Shown here piece by piece: positions 12,421 through 25,445 of a stretch of DNA of 64,000 nt; position 1 is the first letter of the stretch, and every line of letters begins with the position of its first letter. The stretch is taken from NCBI GenBank assembly GCA_963169105.1, contig OY720643.1:80893696-80957695 (forward strand). The letters are read 5' to 3'. Origin of the DNA: Ceriagrion tenellum (Eukaryota > Arthropoda > Insecta > Odonata > Coenagrionidae). Both the position numbers and the translations under genes were made by a program. The notes beneath the pieces were generated by a model. The model saw nothing but the letters and a program-made list of their open reading frames with translations. It ran no database searches and was not told where the DNA came from.

Positions 12421-14999
12421 TTTAATTCAAGCGTGCCGATATTGTTTCAAGCCGATTCTGACTATATGATGTCGTGTAGTTTTACGAAATTATGTTGATC
12501 TGCAGGGGCTTGTCTTTGTACCTTGATTTGTTCCTGTTAATGTTCCTTCAAGTCTGTAGAATAAGAATCCAATTTTCTCTGACATATTTGAAATGTAATT
12601 TTACACGCCATTTAAGGACGCGCCACCCCAGCGTTGAAGTAAAACTTGGATCCGAAAAACGGAGTCGAACTGCAGTGAGATTTTCGAGCAGTACTATGTA
12701 AAAAATCTTAAATGAGGTGACTTTATTAAGGAAGTTACTCAAACAGGCAGAGGGTCTGAAGTTATTCAATAACGAGATAAGATATATGGAGATAAGAAAA
12801 AAAATTGGACAGAGTTATTTGAGCTGTTAATCACCGATACGGTATTTACTATCTACTAACAGCCATCAAGGCTGTTAAAAATAATTTGCAGCATATTTAT
12901 GGCCACACAAATGGATAGTAAAATAAAATACATTCATTTTCTTATAACTGATAAAAATCTGTTTGTGAAATATAGCTCTTTGATATTTTCAGAGATAACT
13001 CTTTTGAAATATAGATTTAATAGTATCGTCGGTTGAGTTTATAAATGATTATGGAAATAAATAAATTGGGTTACTAAGTAGCATAAAAACTTCCTATTAC
13101 ACGAATCTGTAGTAATTTAACATAGAACGTCAGAGGAATGTTCAAAACCTCACGAGCACAAAACATTTATGTCTAAGACGATCCAAACTTCTACCAATCA
13201 CCAATGAATGAGAGTTACCATGAAAACGTCAAACATATGTGTTTACCAATACAGTCTCTAAGAAATGTTGATATTAATATACACTTAAAATCTCTCGAAA
13301 AGTAATTAGTTAGACGATAATTTCTAAAAATAATCCAAAATATATCTACAAATACGATGGATATTTAAGAGAAATAATTCTATGTAATCCGCAAGTTTCT
13401 CCTCACTACCTCTCCTTCACACTGCAGTGTTTGGAGCTAAAATTAAGTTGACAACCTAATGAATGACTAAGTTATAGTGTGAGTTCAATGAACTCATTCC
13501 TAGACCGAAGAAAACGGCATCAAAAGAGAAAGAGAATAAATTGAATGACCAAAAACCTTGCTTTCATTATAGAATATGGAATCTAAATTTTCTTTCCTTA
13601 TCGGAGAAATAAGATATCATTAAATAAAATTGTAATATAAAAAAATAAAACCACCGATTAAATCGCTTAATGGGACTTTTAATATATGAAAACAAATGTA
13701 TAAATACGAATATAGAATGAAGACCTAAATATGGAAATCCATCACAAAGATGGGGTGAGCTTCTTACGGCTAGACAATGAAATAAAAGACAGAAAATCTC
13801 CAAAAGCCCTAGACCTAAATATTTAATTAATTTTTATTTTTTTTTTATTTTTTTTTATTAATAATATTTATTTCAAGAACTTAATAGTTTTTAGTTGAAT
13901 TTCACAGCGGTGGACGCAGGCCCTTTGATGATTTATGACATATATCGACTTGAGAACTGCCAGTGTAAATTCAGTGAGTCAATTACATAGCTACAGTTAT
14001 TAATAAATAAAAGAAAACGAATCTATTACCAGAATATTCAGTTGAGATAAACGATCAATCATTATGGAACAAAAACGAAAGTGATATTCTGAAGAGAATA
14101 AAGAGAAAGGAAAAACTTATTGAAGACTACGATTAATTCATAAAGGAAGTAACAACGCATTTTGCGTCAAATAAAATACTTTAATTCATATTCTATGCAT
14201 GCATTGCTATCAATGTAAAACAAAATGGTCTTGTGTATTCGTCTGAGTCAACATGCACGAAATACGGACGTCCACCCACACCACAACATCTTATGCAAGG
14301 GTTTTAATCTATTTACATGATTATAGACAGCGTCCTTAGATCTACCTCTCCTAATAATTAACACGAATAACAAATATAAAATAGGTATTAAAAAAAAGTA
14401 GCGTCATTTTATTTACTTAACTGATAGCTCACGCATTTATCAGTACCATTACACTAAAAAAATAAAAAACAAAGGGATAGAGTAAAACTAATATAAGGAA
14501 ACTAAGCAAGCAGATAATAAGAGTTGCAGGCGAGAACTTTCAGGACATAAGTTCTAACAAATGCTTCACTATGAGGATAATTTATAGGAATTGCCATAAA
14601 ACATGAAGGAGATAAAACAAAATGAAATTTTAATAATTATAAGTGGATCATCAGAAAACAACCACTGAATTAACTTCACCAAATAGGCTCTATAACTGAT
14701 GCAAACAAAATCCCCACTGTCTCACACCATTTACGCGCAAATTATTCTTTAAATTCCACACAATCAAGCGAGTTTTTTTAAACAAATATTTTTTATTTGC
14801 GTCTCTGGAACCAGCTGGTCCACATCACAATATTCCCACCGTATTCAATAAAATGAAAAGACATCATCCATCGTCGATCGAGTTATCTAATTTTCGTGTG
14901 AGCCAAAAAAATATATATTAAATTATAAATAAAATTAAAGCCGGGACAAAAAGCTTCCGCGTCACTTGGTGACAAAACACATGACTGACTGATGATGCG
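12421..14999. other. AT-rich non-coding stretch
   Basis: Continues upstream of the LINE fragment; it may include unrecognisable LINE sequence near 12421-12540. An A/T-only low-complexity tract occupies about 13815-13875. No gene was recognised. Confidence 0.4.
13815..13875. repeat. A/T low-complexity tract
   Basis: Long T runs interrupted by single A bases, flanked by AATTAATT and TATTAATAATATT. Simple-sequence DNA. Confidence 0.8.
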
Positions 15000-15330
15000 C
15001 AGGCACCACGCTGGCTGCCCAATGAAACGTATATGGGAGGGGAAAAATATCCGCCTAGCACTTCATATACTTTGGGAGTAGCTGGACCGTAACTTCACGG
15101 ATGAGCGGTCCGGATTTGGTAGGCCGGGGATCGCGGTCCCTCGTGGAGAGGGATCGTGGGTTTTATTTGTCATGGCAACAGCAATAGAGTGTGGGCCAAA
15201 CCATCCTCACACTGGTGGATGTTCCCGATGCAGAGGAGACAATCATACGGATTGGAAGCTATTATGCAGGGCCCTTCGAGGGTGAAATCCAGCGGAACCC
15301 AGCCCGTGAGTCCATCGCATCGATGAATGA
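15000..15330. other. GC-rich block of unknown nature
   Basis: A GC-rich island inside AT-rich DNA, including GGCCGGGGATCGCGGTCCCT near 15122-15142 and small inverted words such as GGTCCCTCGTGG/GAGAGGGATC. No tRNA boxes or coding frame were found. It could be an old SINE/LINE internal fragment or a regulatory island. Confidence 0.3.
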
Positions 15331-16546
15331 CCGATGAAGATTAACTGACTGAATTGAATGACTGGACGACATTATCAGAGCGTGTTTTTCATTTTTATCG
15401 CAAAACATTGAAAAATCACTCCTGAATGCCGAAATGATTTTTAGACGTGGGAAATAGCGAGATTAAAAATAACAAAATCACGGGCAAGTGGATATCAATC
15501 CATTAAAAATATGTGATGCAGGTACACTCATTGGAGAGTAAATGGCACAAAGTCACCAGTGTGATGTGAAATATTGGTAAGAGATTGGCAGCTAGGTCTT
15601 CCACCTCATGATCCAGGTTTCATATCTTGTAATATAAAAATTTCGGACCAAATGTTTATTGGCTTGACCTTAAATGGAAAGATAATTTATTAAAGTTTGT
15701 TCTATGATCAACCTTCTTCAACACGAGATCTTTAGCATTTTGTTGATCTATTTTTCCTTTGATTTAAATTCTTAAACGTGATTACAAGACTATAACCAGT
15801 TTTTCAGGGTAATCCTTAGTTTCAGAGAATTTAATTTCAGATATCGTTTTCTAGAGCAGCTTTCGAGTTGTGGAAAGGTTTGCCAAAACATATTAAAATA
15901 TTTATTCAGAAAATGATGTACGGCCATGTATTAAGCAATTTCAATTGGTAAAAATAGTATTAAATATAAGAACGTTTCATTGGTTGTTAAATGAGACTCT
16001 CAAGTCATTACTAGAGTGTCTCCTCACTCTACAGGGATTATGAATGATTGATCAGTTCTCCGTCTCTCAGAGTGAATCATAGGGTCCCATAGAAACATCA
16101 ATGCAGATAACTGGTCTATTCTGCATTTCGGGGTTTATTCTATTACGCCTTACTTTTCAAAATTCTTTCTTTTAAATCGTAGACTAAAATTTAAACTCCG
16201 ATGAAATAGTAATGAGCTATGACACTAATACTGAACCAGTTTACATCTTGAAATTTTAATGCATCAAAAAATAATATAGTACTCCGGCAAATTCGTTAAA
16301 AGGTCTGTACAAAACTTATATTTGTCTTAAAGACTTAGAGCTGAGTGATCAAAGCTTTGAATAACCAATAAAAATCTTACGCTGGCTGCTGATAAACAAT
16401 AAACACTGTGCTGTCTCATAGACTGCACGTCACTGGGTGTTAGAGAGGAAATGCACGCCACAAGCAAAGCAAACAAAGACATGAATGTTTACCTTCTACA
16501 AGTAGTAAGCATTATCCCATTACATGATTAACGCGAGTCACAGGAA
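15331..16546. other. AT-rich non-coding stretch
   Basis: Nothing recognised on either strand. Confidence 0.45.
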
Positions 16547-16800
16547 ATGAACATCTATAATAAAAGAAGATACCTACGTATCTTCATTAAAGGAAGACAA
16601 ATTTTCAGACAGGAGGAAGACATTTGGAGAAGGCAGATTAGGTGGACAATACTAGAAAAAAGCGAGTCAAATATCTGTAAAAACATTATGATAGAGAAGA
16701 GAATGTTGGATAAAGTAAGCGGGAGAGGACGAGAAAGAGAAGTTTTAGGGACGATATGAAGAGTGGTAGGGTGTATGCTGAGATAAATTTTATTGATACA
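16547..16800 (+). pseudogene. Possible LINE C-terminal remnant
   Basis: A 70-codon frame ends with RMLDKVSGRGRERE. An overlapping shifted frame continues RTRKRSFRDDMKSGRVYAEI to about 16785. Together they resemble the 'EGKRGRGRKR...DDMKSGRVYAEIK' end of endonuclease/RT LINE proteins, as in the better-preserved fragment at 21.2-21.7 kb. The upstream part (IRWTILEKSESNICKNIM) fits the same alignment only weakly. One frameshift is required. Without a database comparison this remains a moderate call. Confidence 0.5.
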
Positions 16801-18208
16801 TATAAATCTAAGCCTGTAAAATTTTAGAGCATCTTTGCTTTACATAGACTTACCTTCTACTTATTTATAATTTATTTTACTTTAACCTTCCTCAAATTGT
16901 AGCTAATCATCATATTGATTAATTTTTGCCTATAATGGCATGGATAATTAATTACGAATCGGCCTAAAAATAAAGGTACCTAGGTGTTCAGTGGCATATT
17001 TTATCCATGAATGAGACGGATTTGTAACCCGCACATTCGCGATTCCAGATGTCACCAGAAATGAGTATAAGTGAGCTTTTGATGATAGACTACCAATGCA
17101 GTATCCGCTTTAACTTCGAGGAGAATATTTCCCAGCCGGTCGATTGAACTGGTAGTCCTGAAACCGTAGCGAAAAGAGAAGACCTCCTTGGTAAAGAAGT
17201 GGCCAGGCCGAAGGAGTTGGGATGAGTATGGGCGGTTGCTAAGTTTCAGAATAAAAAAATATGAATATAAGGAGCTAGAATGGGGAGGGGAAGGGATGAG
17301 TTTGAAAAACGGCGCCTCCTATGATTAAAGCGGTTAAACCGCCTGCGCTCCACCACCCTCTGCTTTCCACCATACTGGTCCCCCTTTCTCCCTAACCTTA
17401 AAATAAAAAAGAGCCGACAGAAAAGGATAGCGGTGAGGAAGAGTGAGAGAAAAAGGGCTGTTAAGGCAACGGGGAATTGTCTTTTACTGCCCTAATAAAT
17501 CCATCGAATTAAGCATCCTTAGTAAGTATTAGTAACGATGATTTATAAGTGTCGGTTTTTATCTCGAAGTTTTACGACACACAAAGCTTAAGGTAAAGGG
17601 TAGGGACCACGATATATGCCAGAGGGGAATATATTAATGGGTTCAATAGAAATATTTCTCAAAGAAAATTGCAGGAGGGACGAAAACTTTTTTAAGGTTT
17701 TTCCTCCGTAGGTATCACCGAAAAGAAATTCTCCTCCTGGTCGACGACACGAAAATGAAGAATGGAGGACGATTTAGAGAGAAAAGTGATTCATGCATGA
17801 AATGTCCTTCGGTTGGTGCTCAAAACTGTCCTTGGGTACCATCAATAATTCATTCTGTTTTCCAGAATTTTTCACGAAGCAGTTCTGGATTCATGGAAAA
17901 CTACTGCTTCGGATAAAAGCATATATTAATCAATTATCTTCAGGAATTCATTGCACTCACGTAGCTTTGGTAATAATAAGGTGTGACTCAGGCAGATAAA
18001 TGGATGCCAAGGAGTCGCTTTGGCGCTGCTATATGAAGTACCTTAAAATCACTCACTGATAGTGACCTGTAGTATTGAACTGTGTGACCTTAAAAATGTG
18101 AAACATGGATAAAAGCTTGCGATTCTTTACTCGATAATACTACTATTCCTCAATATACATTATATATGAGGAAAAAATGCCAATACATGCCAATATAATG
18201 CCAATGTC
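16801..18208. other. Non-coding stretch with a moderately GC/GA-rich centre
   Basis: The section from about 17140 to 17460 is richer in G and C with purine runs; the rest is AT-rich. The 68-codon frame at 17793-17999 has no recognisable feature. Confidence 0.4.
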
Positions 18209-18411
18209 GGCCCAGGTGGCGGCAGGGTAAAGTCCTCGTCTGCTAACCCGAGGATCGCGGGTTCGAGTCCCGCCTGCGTAGAATATTATCTGCCCAGGAC
18301 AAGGATGTCTGTGTCTCGTCCGTTGTTGCTGTTGTTTACCCGACATAAAATGGCCAAATTTGCTGTATTCGGGGCAGTGAAAATAAATAAATTAATAAAT
18401 AAAATAAATAC
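18209..18411 (+). mobile_element. tRNA-derived SINE, copy 2
   Basis: The head begins GGCCCAGGTGGCGGCAGGGT, with an A-box-like segment around 18215-18226. An exact B box, GGTTCGAGTCC, lies at 18260-18270. The body shares the word order of the 6.3-kb copy (GTTGTTGCTGTTG, TGGCCAAATTTGCTGTATTC, GGGGCAGTG), and the element ends in an AAATAAATAAATTAATAAAT-type tail to 18411. Both copies of this family are about 185-205 bp. An apparent minus-strand frame with 'AGGTRTRDPRVSRRG' is an artefact of the tRNA-like sequence. It is not a host tRNA gene, because it has a long 3' body and a tail. Confidence 0.9.
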
Positions 18412-20040
18412 CTTTTGGTTCAAGAAATTGCATTTCATATTCCTAGACATGACAGATGTAGGGAAAGTATTTAGATCAGATCAGTGTTAGCATAAAACTC
18501 TACTTTCACTTTTATTTGAAGGGATCGCGTATTGATATGTAGGTGGCTCTAGCCCGTCATAGATTTCTCGCCATAAGACTGGAATGAAAGTGAAAACAAA
18601 ACAATTGGATGTAAAACATAAAGGTTCCTTTATTTAACAACCTCTGATGATCAGCAAAGCATGCAGGATTTCGAATGTGAAATATTTCCACATATAACTG
18701 AAGTGACCAGGTACAGAACAATACCTCACCTCAGAAAGCTCACATCTTTCCAAGAATCTCACCCCAAATAATATTGCAATAAGTGAGCCAGGTATTTACT
18801 ATGAGTACAGTAAGCAGTCTTCTAATATTATTGTGGATTAATACAATTCAATACCATTGAAATAAACTCAAGAGTAATGCCATTTGTACCTACTACTGAG
18901 TGACGACGAACGTGCTATTGCATTTAAATAGTGAATGAACAATGAATGTTGTGAAAAGAAGAGTCTTTCAGGATTTAACACATATAATCAGACATTATTA
19001 ATCAGATTATTCAACGAACTTTAAAAATATAGGAAACTAGTAAAAATAAGTAAATAAAACTATTCTTCCACCTAGTCACCTACCTAATTTACTAGTCATT
19101 GAGGTTACGCGACGAATTATTGTATTTTAAATAGGAAAACAGATAAACTTGGTTTGAACTCTGCGAAAAGATAACTTTTTTTGCCAAATCATGCAGGATA
19201 TACAACTTTTTTGGACCCAGATATACATTGAATAGCTCAGAAAAATCTTTAAGACTGTTGATGTTAAATTATCTGGGATAAATGTAAACGTTTAATACAT
19301 TTGAATCTAATGAGAATATATAACATACATAGGTTTTCATGAGCCTATTTTAGAAAACTTTGAAGATAAAAAGAAGGCTACAAGTATTCTAGATTTGTGT
19401 GTTCAGAAGGATGAATGTTTCAGGAGAACTGAAACAGAGAATAAGTGCCAGTTCTTGGTATGGAGAGAGAGGAGAAGAAGCTCTGGAATTAGATTAGGAT
19501 GCGGTAGAGGAGCCAGTTGGAAGGAATACAAAAAAGCTAAGGGATGATGAAGGCAGTAAATTGAAAACAATGAGGGGTAAGCGAGGAAAGTGAAAATAGA
19601 AAAATATGATTTATGATTAATGAAGAACAGAAAGACGTGTGTTACAATCAAGAAAAAATCCGATTAGTAGAGATTAGCATGAGACTGTAAAAGTGAAGAG
19701 AATTTTGAATTACCTTACCAAAATTTTATGCAGTAAATAACTCCAATAAAAATTTATATTTAATATCGTGTGCTGCAAATTAATATTGCAAAATAGTGAC
19801 AATTAACTAGCAGTGCACCCTTTATATCAGTGAATTTAACCTCAGTTTTTTTGTAAGCTCCTAAAAATAAACTAATATCATGCCACATTACTCATTAGAT
19901 GCCTATTAATGGCATTAAAAATGATGTCCTTCACATGCCCAACAGTTTTGTATCTGAAGGTGGCGATGATTTTAAGAATAACAAAGAACATTGGGAGAGA
20001 AGCGAAAAACCTATAAAAAGCACTGATATATCATCATTCA
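18412..20040. other. AT-rich non-coding stretch
   Basis: No gene or repeat was recognised. The minus-strand frame at 19403-19651 arises from a purine-rich plus strand. Confidence 0.45.
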
Positions 20041-20665
20041 TCAGTCACTCCAGAAATGCCTGAAGGCGCCAGGAGCCTTGGCATTCCCTGCCCCATCTTC
20101 TACTCGCTCCGTAAACATTAGACACTGATGAAACTGTGGGTCGCTCAGGAACTCTTGAAGGTTCCACGGCTGAGGCACCGATGCGGCCCCTACTACGAAA
20201 TGGCAAAGGGAAGAAACCTTTGCAGACTGTGGAGTAGGTAGGGGTGAGGTGAGAAAAGCCTCCCAGCAATTATCACCCACGGAATCGCGTCCATAAATTA
20301 CGTCACGCACACACGCTCGTGAATTTTTAATCCTCTCTGCCTCGCGGCTGCGTTACGCACTCTTCGGAAAACCCTTGCCCGGGACTCGCACGGCCGTGTT
20401 CCCTATCCCACCCTCGCACTTTCTTAATTTATAGGCCACCGGCGAAATATATTGCGCGTCTATTAAGCCGGTTCCAAGGGGGGAGGGAGGGGGGGCGAAT
20501 CCACTGCGCTTCTCCATGCATTGCGTCTTGCGTGCTGCCTTGGGATACGCTATGCGTTTTATCGCGAGGAAATCAGTTCTTTGTTTCAAAGAAACATGGG
20601 TAATGTTTCTTCGTGTACGAGGAGCGGGGCCCGAAAATAAGTTCTCGTTTCCACGTGATACCAAA
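20041..20665. other. CpG-rich block containing a dispersed motif
   Basis: A clear CpG-rich island with sharp edges and a homopurine G run near 20478-20496. Minus-strand frames of 103, 89 and 74 codons overlap each other and resemble no family I know. The segment at about 20408-20466 (CACTTTCTTAATTTATAGGC through GCGCGTCTATTAAG) recurs in diverged form at about 23487-23545, so at least part of the island is repetitive. Confidence 0.45.
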
Positions 20666-21181
20666 TATTAAACGGAGAATTTATGGTAATAAGACCACTG
20701 TTTCGTGGCAAAACTATCCCCTCTGCCATCTGACGGCCTTGTGAGTTCAAACGATAAATTGAAAATAAATAAAAAAAAAAATTTTAATCACAAATCGGAA
20801 GATCCAAGTTCGAGCCGAGCCCAACAATGCTAAAAATTAATGACTGATCGGAAATCCGAGTTCACGTCATGTCCTGCCATTACCCGTTAGACATAACTGT
20901 TAGCAAAGAGAGCAGTAAAAACTCGGTAGAGATCCGTTAGAGACACAGAGATTGCACGTTTAAAATATCAGATCAGACAACTTTAAGTACTACAGATAGG
21001 ACACGTGACCATTTTCATGATTTGTTTGCATCAAGTGTATTGTACTCGTAACCAACTGTACATCTGAGTGTTCAGATGATATAGACCACATAAGGATACT
21101 CTTGGGATATTATTCCATTACCCTAATGTAAATTGGTTAGCAAAGATATATGATGCAGAATAGATTGAACTTAGGAGGCGT
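20666..21181. other. Non-coding spacer
   Basis: AT-rich sequence with an A run at about 20769-20780; nothing else recognised. Confidence 0.4.
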
Positions 21182-21199
21182 TTAGTAATAGTAGGGAAC

Positions 21200-21690
21200 T
21201 GATGACGGAGAACTTGGGTAAGGATGTGAAGAAGAGTCTAGTGAAGAGCTTGATATGGAACGTAGCGTTATATGGGCAGAAACGTGTGTCCTTAGAAAGG
21301 AGGACATGAATAGGCTACAGGTATTGGAGATGTGATTGTGGAGAAGTATGGAGAAGTTTAGGTGGACGGAAAGGAAGACTAACAAGGAAGTGCATGAGAT
21401 GGTGGGGGAGGAAAGGAATCTTTTGAATGAAATCCGGGAAAGGCAGGGTAGATGGCTGAAGGGTGTTATAAAGGACGATGGGTTGCTGAAGGGTGTGATA
21501 GAGGGAAGGATGTTGGGAAAGCGGGGAAGGGGAAGAAAGAGAATAGGTTTCATGTACGGAATGAAGAAGGATAGATCGTACGCCTCGACGAAAAAGGAAA
21601 TACTAGTGGTAGTTAGGCCAATGAAAGTGTAGGAAACCGGAAGGAGATTCTCTATCATTCATCAAAACCTATCTTCACCAGTAGAATACT
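21200..21690 (+). pseudogene. LINE endonuclease/RT C-terminal fragment, frameshifted
   Basis: The upstream piece, from 21241, reads VKSLIWNVALYG, the usual 'IWSVALYG' segment that precedes the ETWTL motif. A frameshift then leads to the frame at 21336-21632. This reads MEKFRWTERKTNKEVHEMVG, then EERNLLNEIRERQGRWLKGV, then LLKGVIEGRMLGKRGRGRKR and DRSYASTKK. These are the standard motifs of the C-terminal region of arthropod endonuclease/RT LINEs (WT-R-NEEVL, EER-LL-IR-R--RWIGHVL, EG-M-GKRGRGR). A HQNLSSPVEYF-like end in another frame may be the true terminus near 21690. The catalytic domains are missing, so this is a 5'-truncated dead copy. Confidence 0.8.
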
Positions 21691-23440
21691 TTAAATAATG
21701 TTTATATTTTCTTGTTACTGATGATCACTGCCATATCCAAGGTATGATAATCGAAACAAAAAGTATTTATTCTGGATTGTCTAATTTTACTTGCATTTTG
21801 CATTTATTCAGCATAGTTACTCAACTGGATTAAATGTATAATTATGAATATTATAATTTCACGTGACGTAATTTAGACACAGCTAATCTCCAGAAATGAT
21901 AGAAGAGACAAAGTAAGAAAGATGCACTGCAGATCCGATAGATGCGATAATTCCATCTTTCCAGACACTTTGGGATTATAAGTCATGCGTTTATTACTAT
22001 GAACGCGAATGGCATTGCAATTAAATAAAATAACGTTAGTATAAAATTCACCTCCGTCCGATCCTCTTCTTTCTCCTTTTCACTCAACTCCCACCGTTGG
22101 TGCCCTAAAATCCCCTACCACCAGCCTCTGCCGTGGTTCGCAGGATATCATGAGGATATACAACATAACGACATTGTATGTGCTTTGAGAAATGTTGAGG
22201 AAGGCAATTATTTATATTTAAATAAATGAAACCTCGGATATATTATCTGGTAGACACATTAAACGATACAACTACTAAAAAACAATATTGGATGGGAAAA
22301 TAAAGTCATATAATTACACTCAATGTTCTCCTACGTATTTTCTATTACAAAAGAAGTGAGTTTTCTCGGCAATGAATTGTCGAATTAAAATGAATAAGTA
22401 TTCATAACTTAATGTGGTACTAAAAAATTCTATCCATGGAAAACTGCCGCAAGAAAAACTTTCATGAAGTTTATTTGAATATATTTCATAGGAATGGTAA
22501 CTCATTAAGACACTTTGTCCTTTAAAGAATATATATACCAATTCAATACAAAAATTACGATAGAAATACTTTGTGATAAGTATTATTATTTGACAAAGGA
22601 TTACTCTTCACTGGTACCAGGAAAATATTACCCGACGCAACACTATCTTTAAGAGGACTCAGGAATTGGTAATCTCGGCCGTTTTCGGGTTAAGGGTAGA
22701 ATGAATTCTCAAAACAATCTCCCTCAAAAACACTACTCTCGTCTGAAGTAGTAAAGATGTGACGAGTAGTACATCAGACGAATTTGAACCCTTTTCCAGC
22801 TCACCTACCTAAGTCAACTTAAGATTCCATAATCTCTCCCCATCTACTACCAATATTCCATCCATAGGTAAGTTTATATAGGTTTCAAGACGGATGGGCA
22901 TTCATTGCCCAAATATTTTGAATTATGAAACGCGTTTTTGGCAATTAATTCACATGTACAAAATCAGGAGATAATGAGAATAACGCGGGTAAAACTGTTG
23001 ACTTTGCTGATGATCACCGCGAAAATATGTTAAGAAAATATACCTTTAGCCGGATGAATTAAGCCCTCAAAACCCCAACTGAGACTTGTGTTAATACTAA
23101 AGTAGAATCTAATAGAAAAACGTTTAGAAATATACATGCTATTGGGAAATTTGGTGATTTTTTTCAGAAATAAGAATTACATGTTTTCACTTAACGCTCA
23201 TAGAGATAGTATAACAGATTGGTATTCACTGAATTAAATTAAATTGAACTGAATTAAATCTTTCGTAAGATGATCTAAGACCACAACATCCCCCTACGTA
23301 CGGGAATATAAGAGAAGCCTTCGGCCTAGAACATCCGATTCAGTGATGTAATGACCTCTTAGCACTGAGGAAAAATCAACACGGACAAAATCGCCACAAC
23401 GCCGGGATGAACGTAAGTAAAAGCTCAAGGAAAAAGTCCA
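21691..23440. other. AT-rich non-coding stretch
   Basis: No gene or defined repeat was recognised. A short AATTAAATT-type reiteration sits near 23229-23263. Confidence 0.45.
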
Positions 23441-23770
23441 GCGTGGTTCTCCCGGCTTTATGCGTCTAGCAAACGTCTTTCCCTTACCACTTTCCTTAAT
23501 TTATGGACCAAGGACAAAATATATAGCACGTCTATTACGACTCTCGCATAATACATTAACCGCCGACTCCACTCAAGGGCACTACAGTTTCCACGTCCCC
23601 GGATTCATTAAAGGAACAGGGCTTCCGATAATGGGCGCGTTTAACGGACCAAATATCCCACTGGGAGTTGTGAGGGAAAAAGGTACAGAGGTGTGTGAAA
23701 CGCAATGGGATGGTTTTGTACATGAGACGGAAGGAAATTGCTGCGTAAGAGAGAGCCTTAATTCTTGAGG
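23441..23770. other. GC-richer block with diverged copy of a dispersed motif
   Basis: A 102-codon plus-strand frame lies here without a known family. The stretch at about 23487-23545 (CACTTTCCTTAATTTATGG, then AAAATATATAGCACGTCTAT) aligns with 20408-20466 at roughly 75-80% by eye, so this block and the 20-kb block share ancestry over at least 55 bp. Confidence 0.45.
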
Positions 23771-25185
23771 TTCTAAGGTCTATTTGTGAAACTTACTTGC
23801 GGTATGGCTGGAGTTAAACATGGCGGAAATTGCGCGTGAGGGTCAAATTGAGCAGAAGAGTCAACTGTCTTTAATCTGTCTTAACACAGGTGAAAAAAGT
23901 TTTATCAGCATTTATCTAACACTTTTTCTAAGTTCGCAAGCCTTCATGTGCAACATCAAAAGGCTCAACCCGTAATGCGCATTGACTCTTACTCCAATAG
24001 TTTATAAGGGATACACCATTGTGTTGCGATAAATATCAAACTATTTTGATGCTGCTTTGTTTTTTATCGTAATTATTTCGTGAAACGTACTACTGAATAT
24101 TTCACGTCCTCTTTTGGTGACTGTATTTATTTGAACAGCAGTGCACACCATTTTCAGTCCTCTGCCCTCAATTAATTGGCCAAACGAGTATCCTACTCCT
24201 TAACCTCACGTTTCTCACATATTCTATGCGAGCTTTTGAGTCCTTAGCATCAAGTTCACATAGGCGAGTGACGCCCATGTTTTTAAACCACTAAGGGTGG
24301 GATAACATCGTACAATTAATTAGGATATCGTCAAATATAAATTTTATTGGGCCTGGCAGTTTGAATTAATAACCAATTAACTCTCACTCATGCTAGAAGA
24401 AGGCTGATATTTAAAGCACACTTTAAGCCTATTATTAGACGGCAGGGTTTTCAGCTTTAGTCTTTTGTATCCGTCCGGTTATAATTCGATTCTGGAAAAT
24501 ACATGCTACAGCTCAACTGATGGAAAACATGGTTATAATGAAATCGTAATTAACTTATTAATTAATAATGAATCGTAAGTATTAGCTTCCCTCCTGATTC
24601 AAACATGCTAAATAAAAGATTTGGTTCTATTGCAAGGTTTTCCTAGATGCCACAACTTAATGTCTTGGTCGTTTGAAGTTCAAATATTCTACAAAGTGAC
24701 GCTTGGGGCTTTATCTAACGCTCATGATGCTAGTTTGGTCATCAAGGTATAACCAATAACGCGTTCGGCTACCCTTTGATATACTCTTACATGTATTGCA
24801 TCCTAGTTGGTCGATAAATAATTATGGTTCAAAGGTCAATTTATGTTTTACTACAGTGGAGTATGATTTAAGTATTTAACGAAGGGTATTTTAGAAGCAA
24901 TATAATTGACTTTTCTGTGGATAGCACCTATGGTGTTGCTTTGTTGAAAACATTAAAATTGTCCGATTTCTACGGATTATACAATAAGAAATAGCTATGA
25001 TCATTAAAAAAAAATATTTTCGAAGTAAATCTGGATTTTTCTCCTCCAAATCCCACGTGAAGGCACCATAGTTTCAATTAAAAATTATTTGTGAGTGATT
25101 TTTAACCTAGAACACGCAGGTTATGCACCTCTGTGATCACGTATTGATTTGGACTTGACACGCTCATTGGCCAAAGACTGACTGG
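23771..25185. other. AT-rich non-coding stretch
   Basis: Nothing recognised. Confidence 0.45.
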
Positions 25186-25445
25186 ATGATTCCTATTCGA
25201 GAGAGAAAAACCCGTTTCAAACGAATTCCCTCAAACCGAATATTCGAGGAAGTCCGTCCCAGACCGATCTCTTCATCCCTTTCCTTTCAAACCAATCTCT
25301 CGTCTGCCAGAGTCTTTTTTTTATCTCGCATTGGGGGCCCGCGTGCCGAATTGAGCTCGCCCGGAGGTGGGTATTCGCTTCCATCCCGGGCGAGAAAGAT
25401 AAAAAGTGAGGGGTCCGGAAGGCTGTGGGCGTGAGGGCCTGACGT
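25186..25445. other. GC-rich patch
   Basis: CpG- and GC-rich, with GGGGGCCCGCGTGCCG near 25334-25350 and a GCTCGCCCGGAGGTGGG segment just after it. Opposing open frames exist (25186-25434 plus, 25321-25599 minus) but neither is recognisable. Nothing identifies it as a promoter beyond composition. Confidence 0.3.

Noticed and set aside
18143..18346. Minus-strand 67-codon frame containing AGGTRTRDPRVSRR
   Set aside because: This is the reverse translation of the SINE's tRNA-like head; such peptides are common annotation artefacts.
21182..21658. 158-codon minus-strand frame
   Set aside because: It is the antisense shadow of the plus-strand LINE fragment at 21200-21690.
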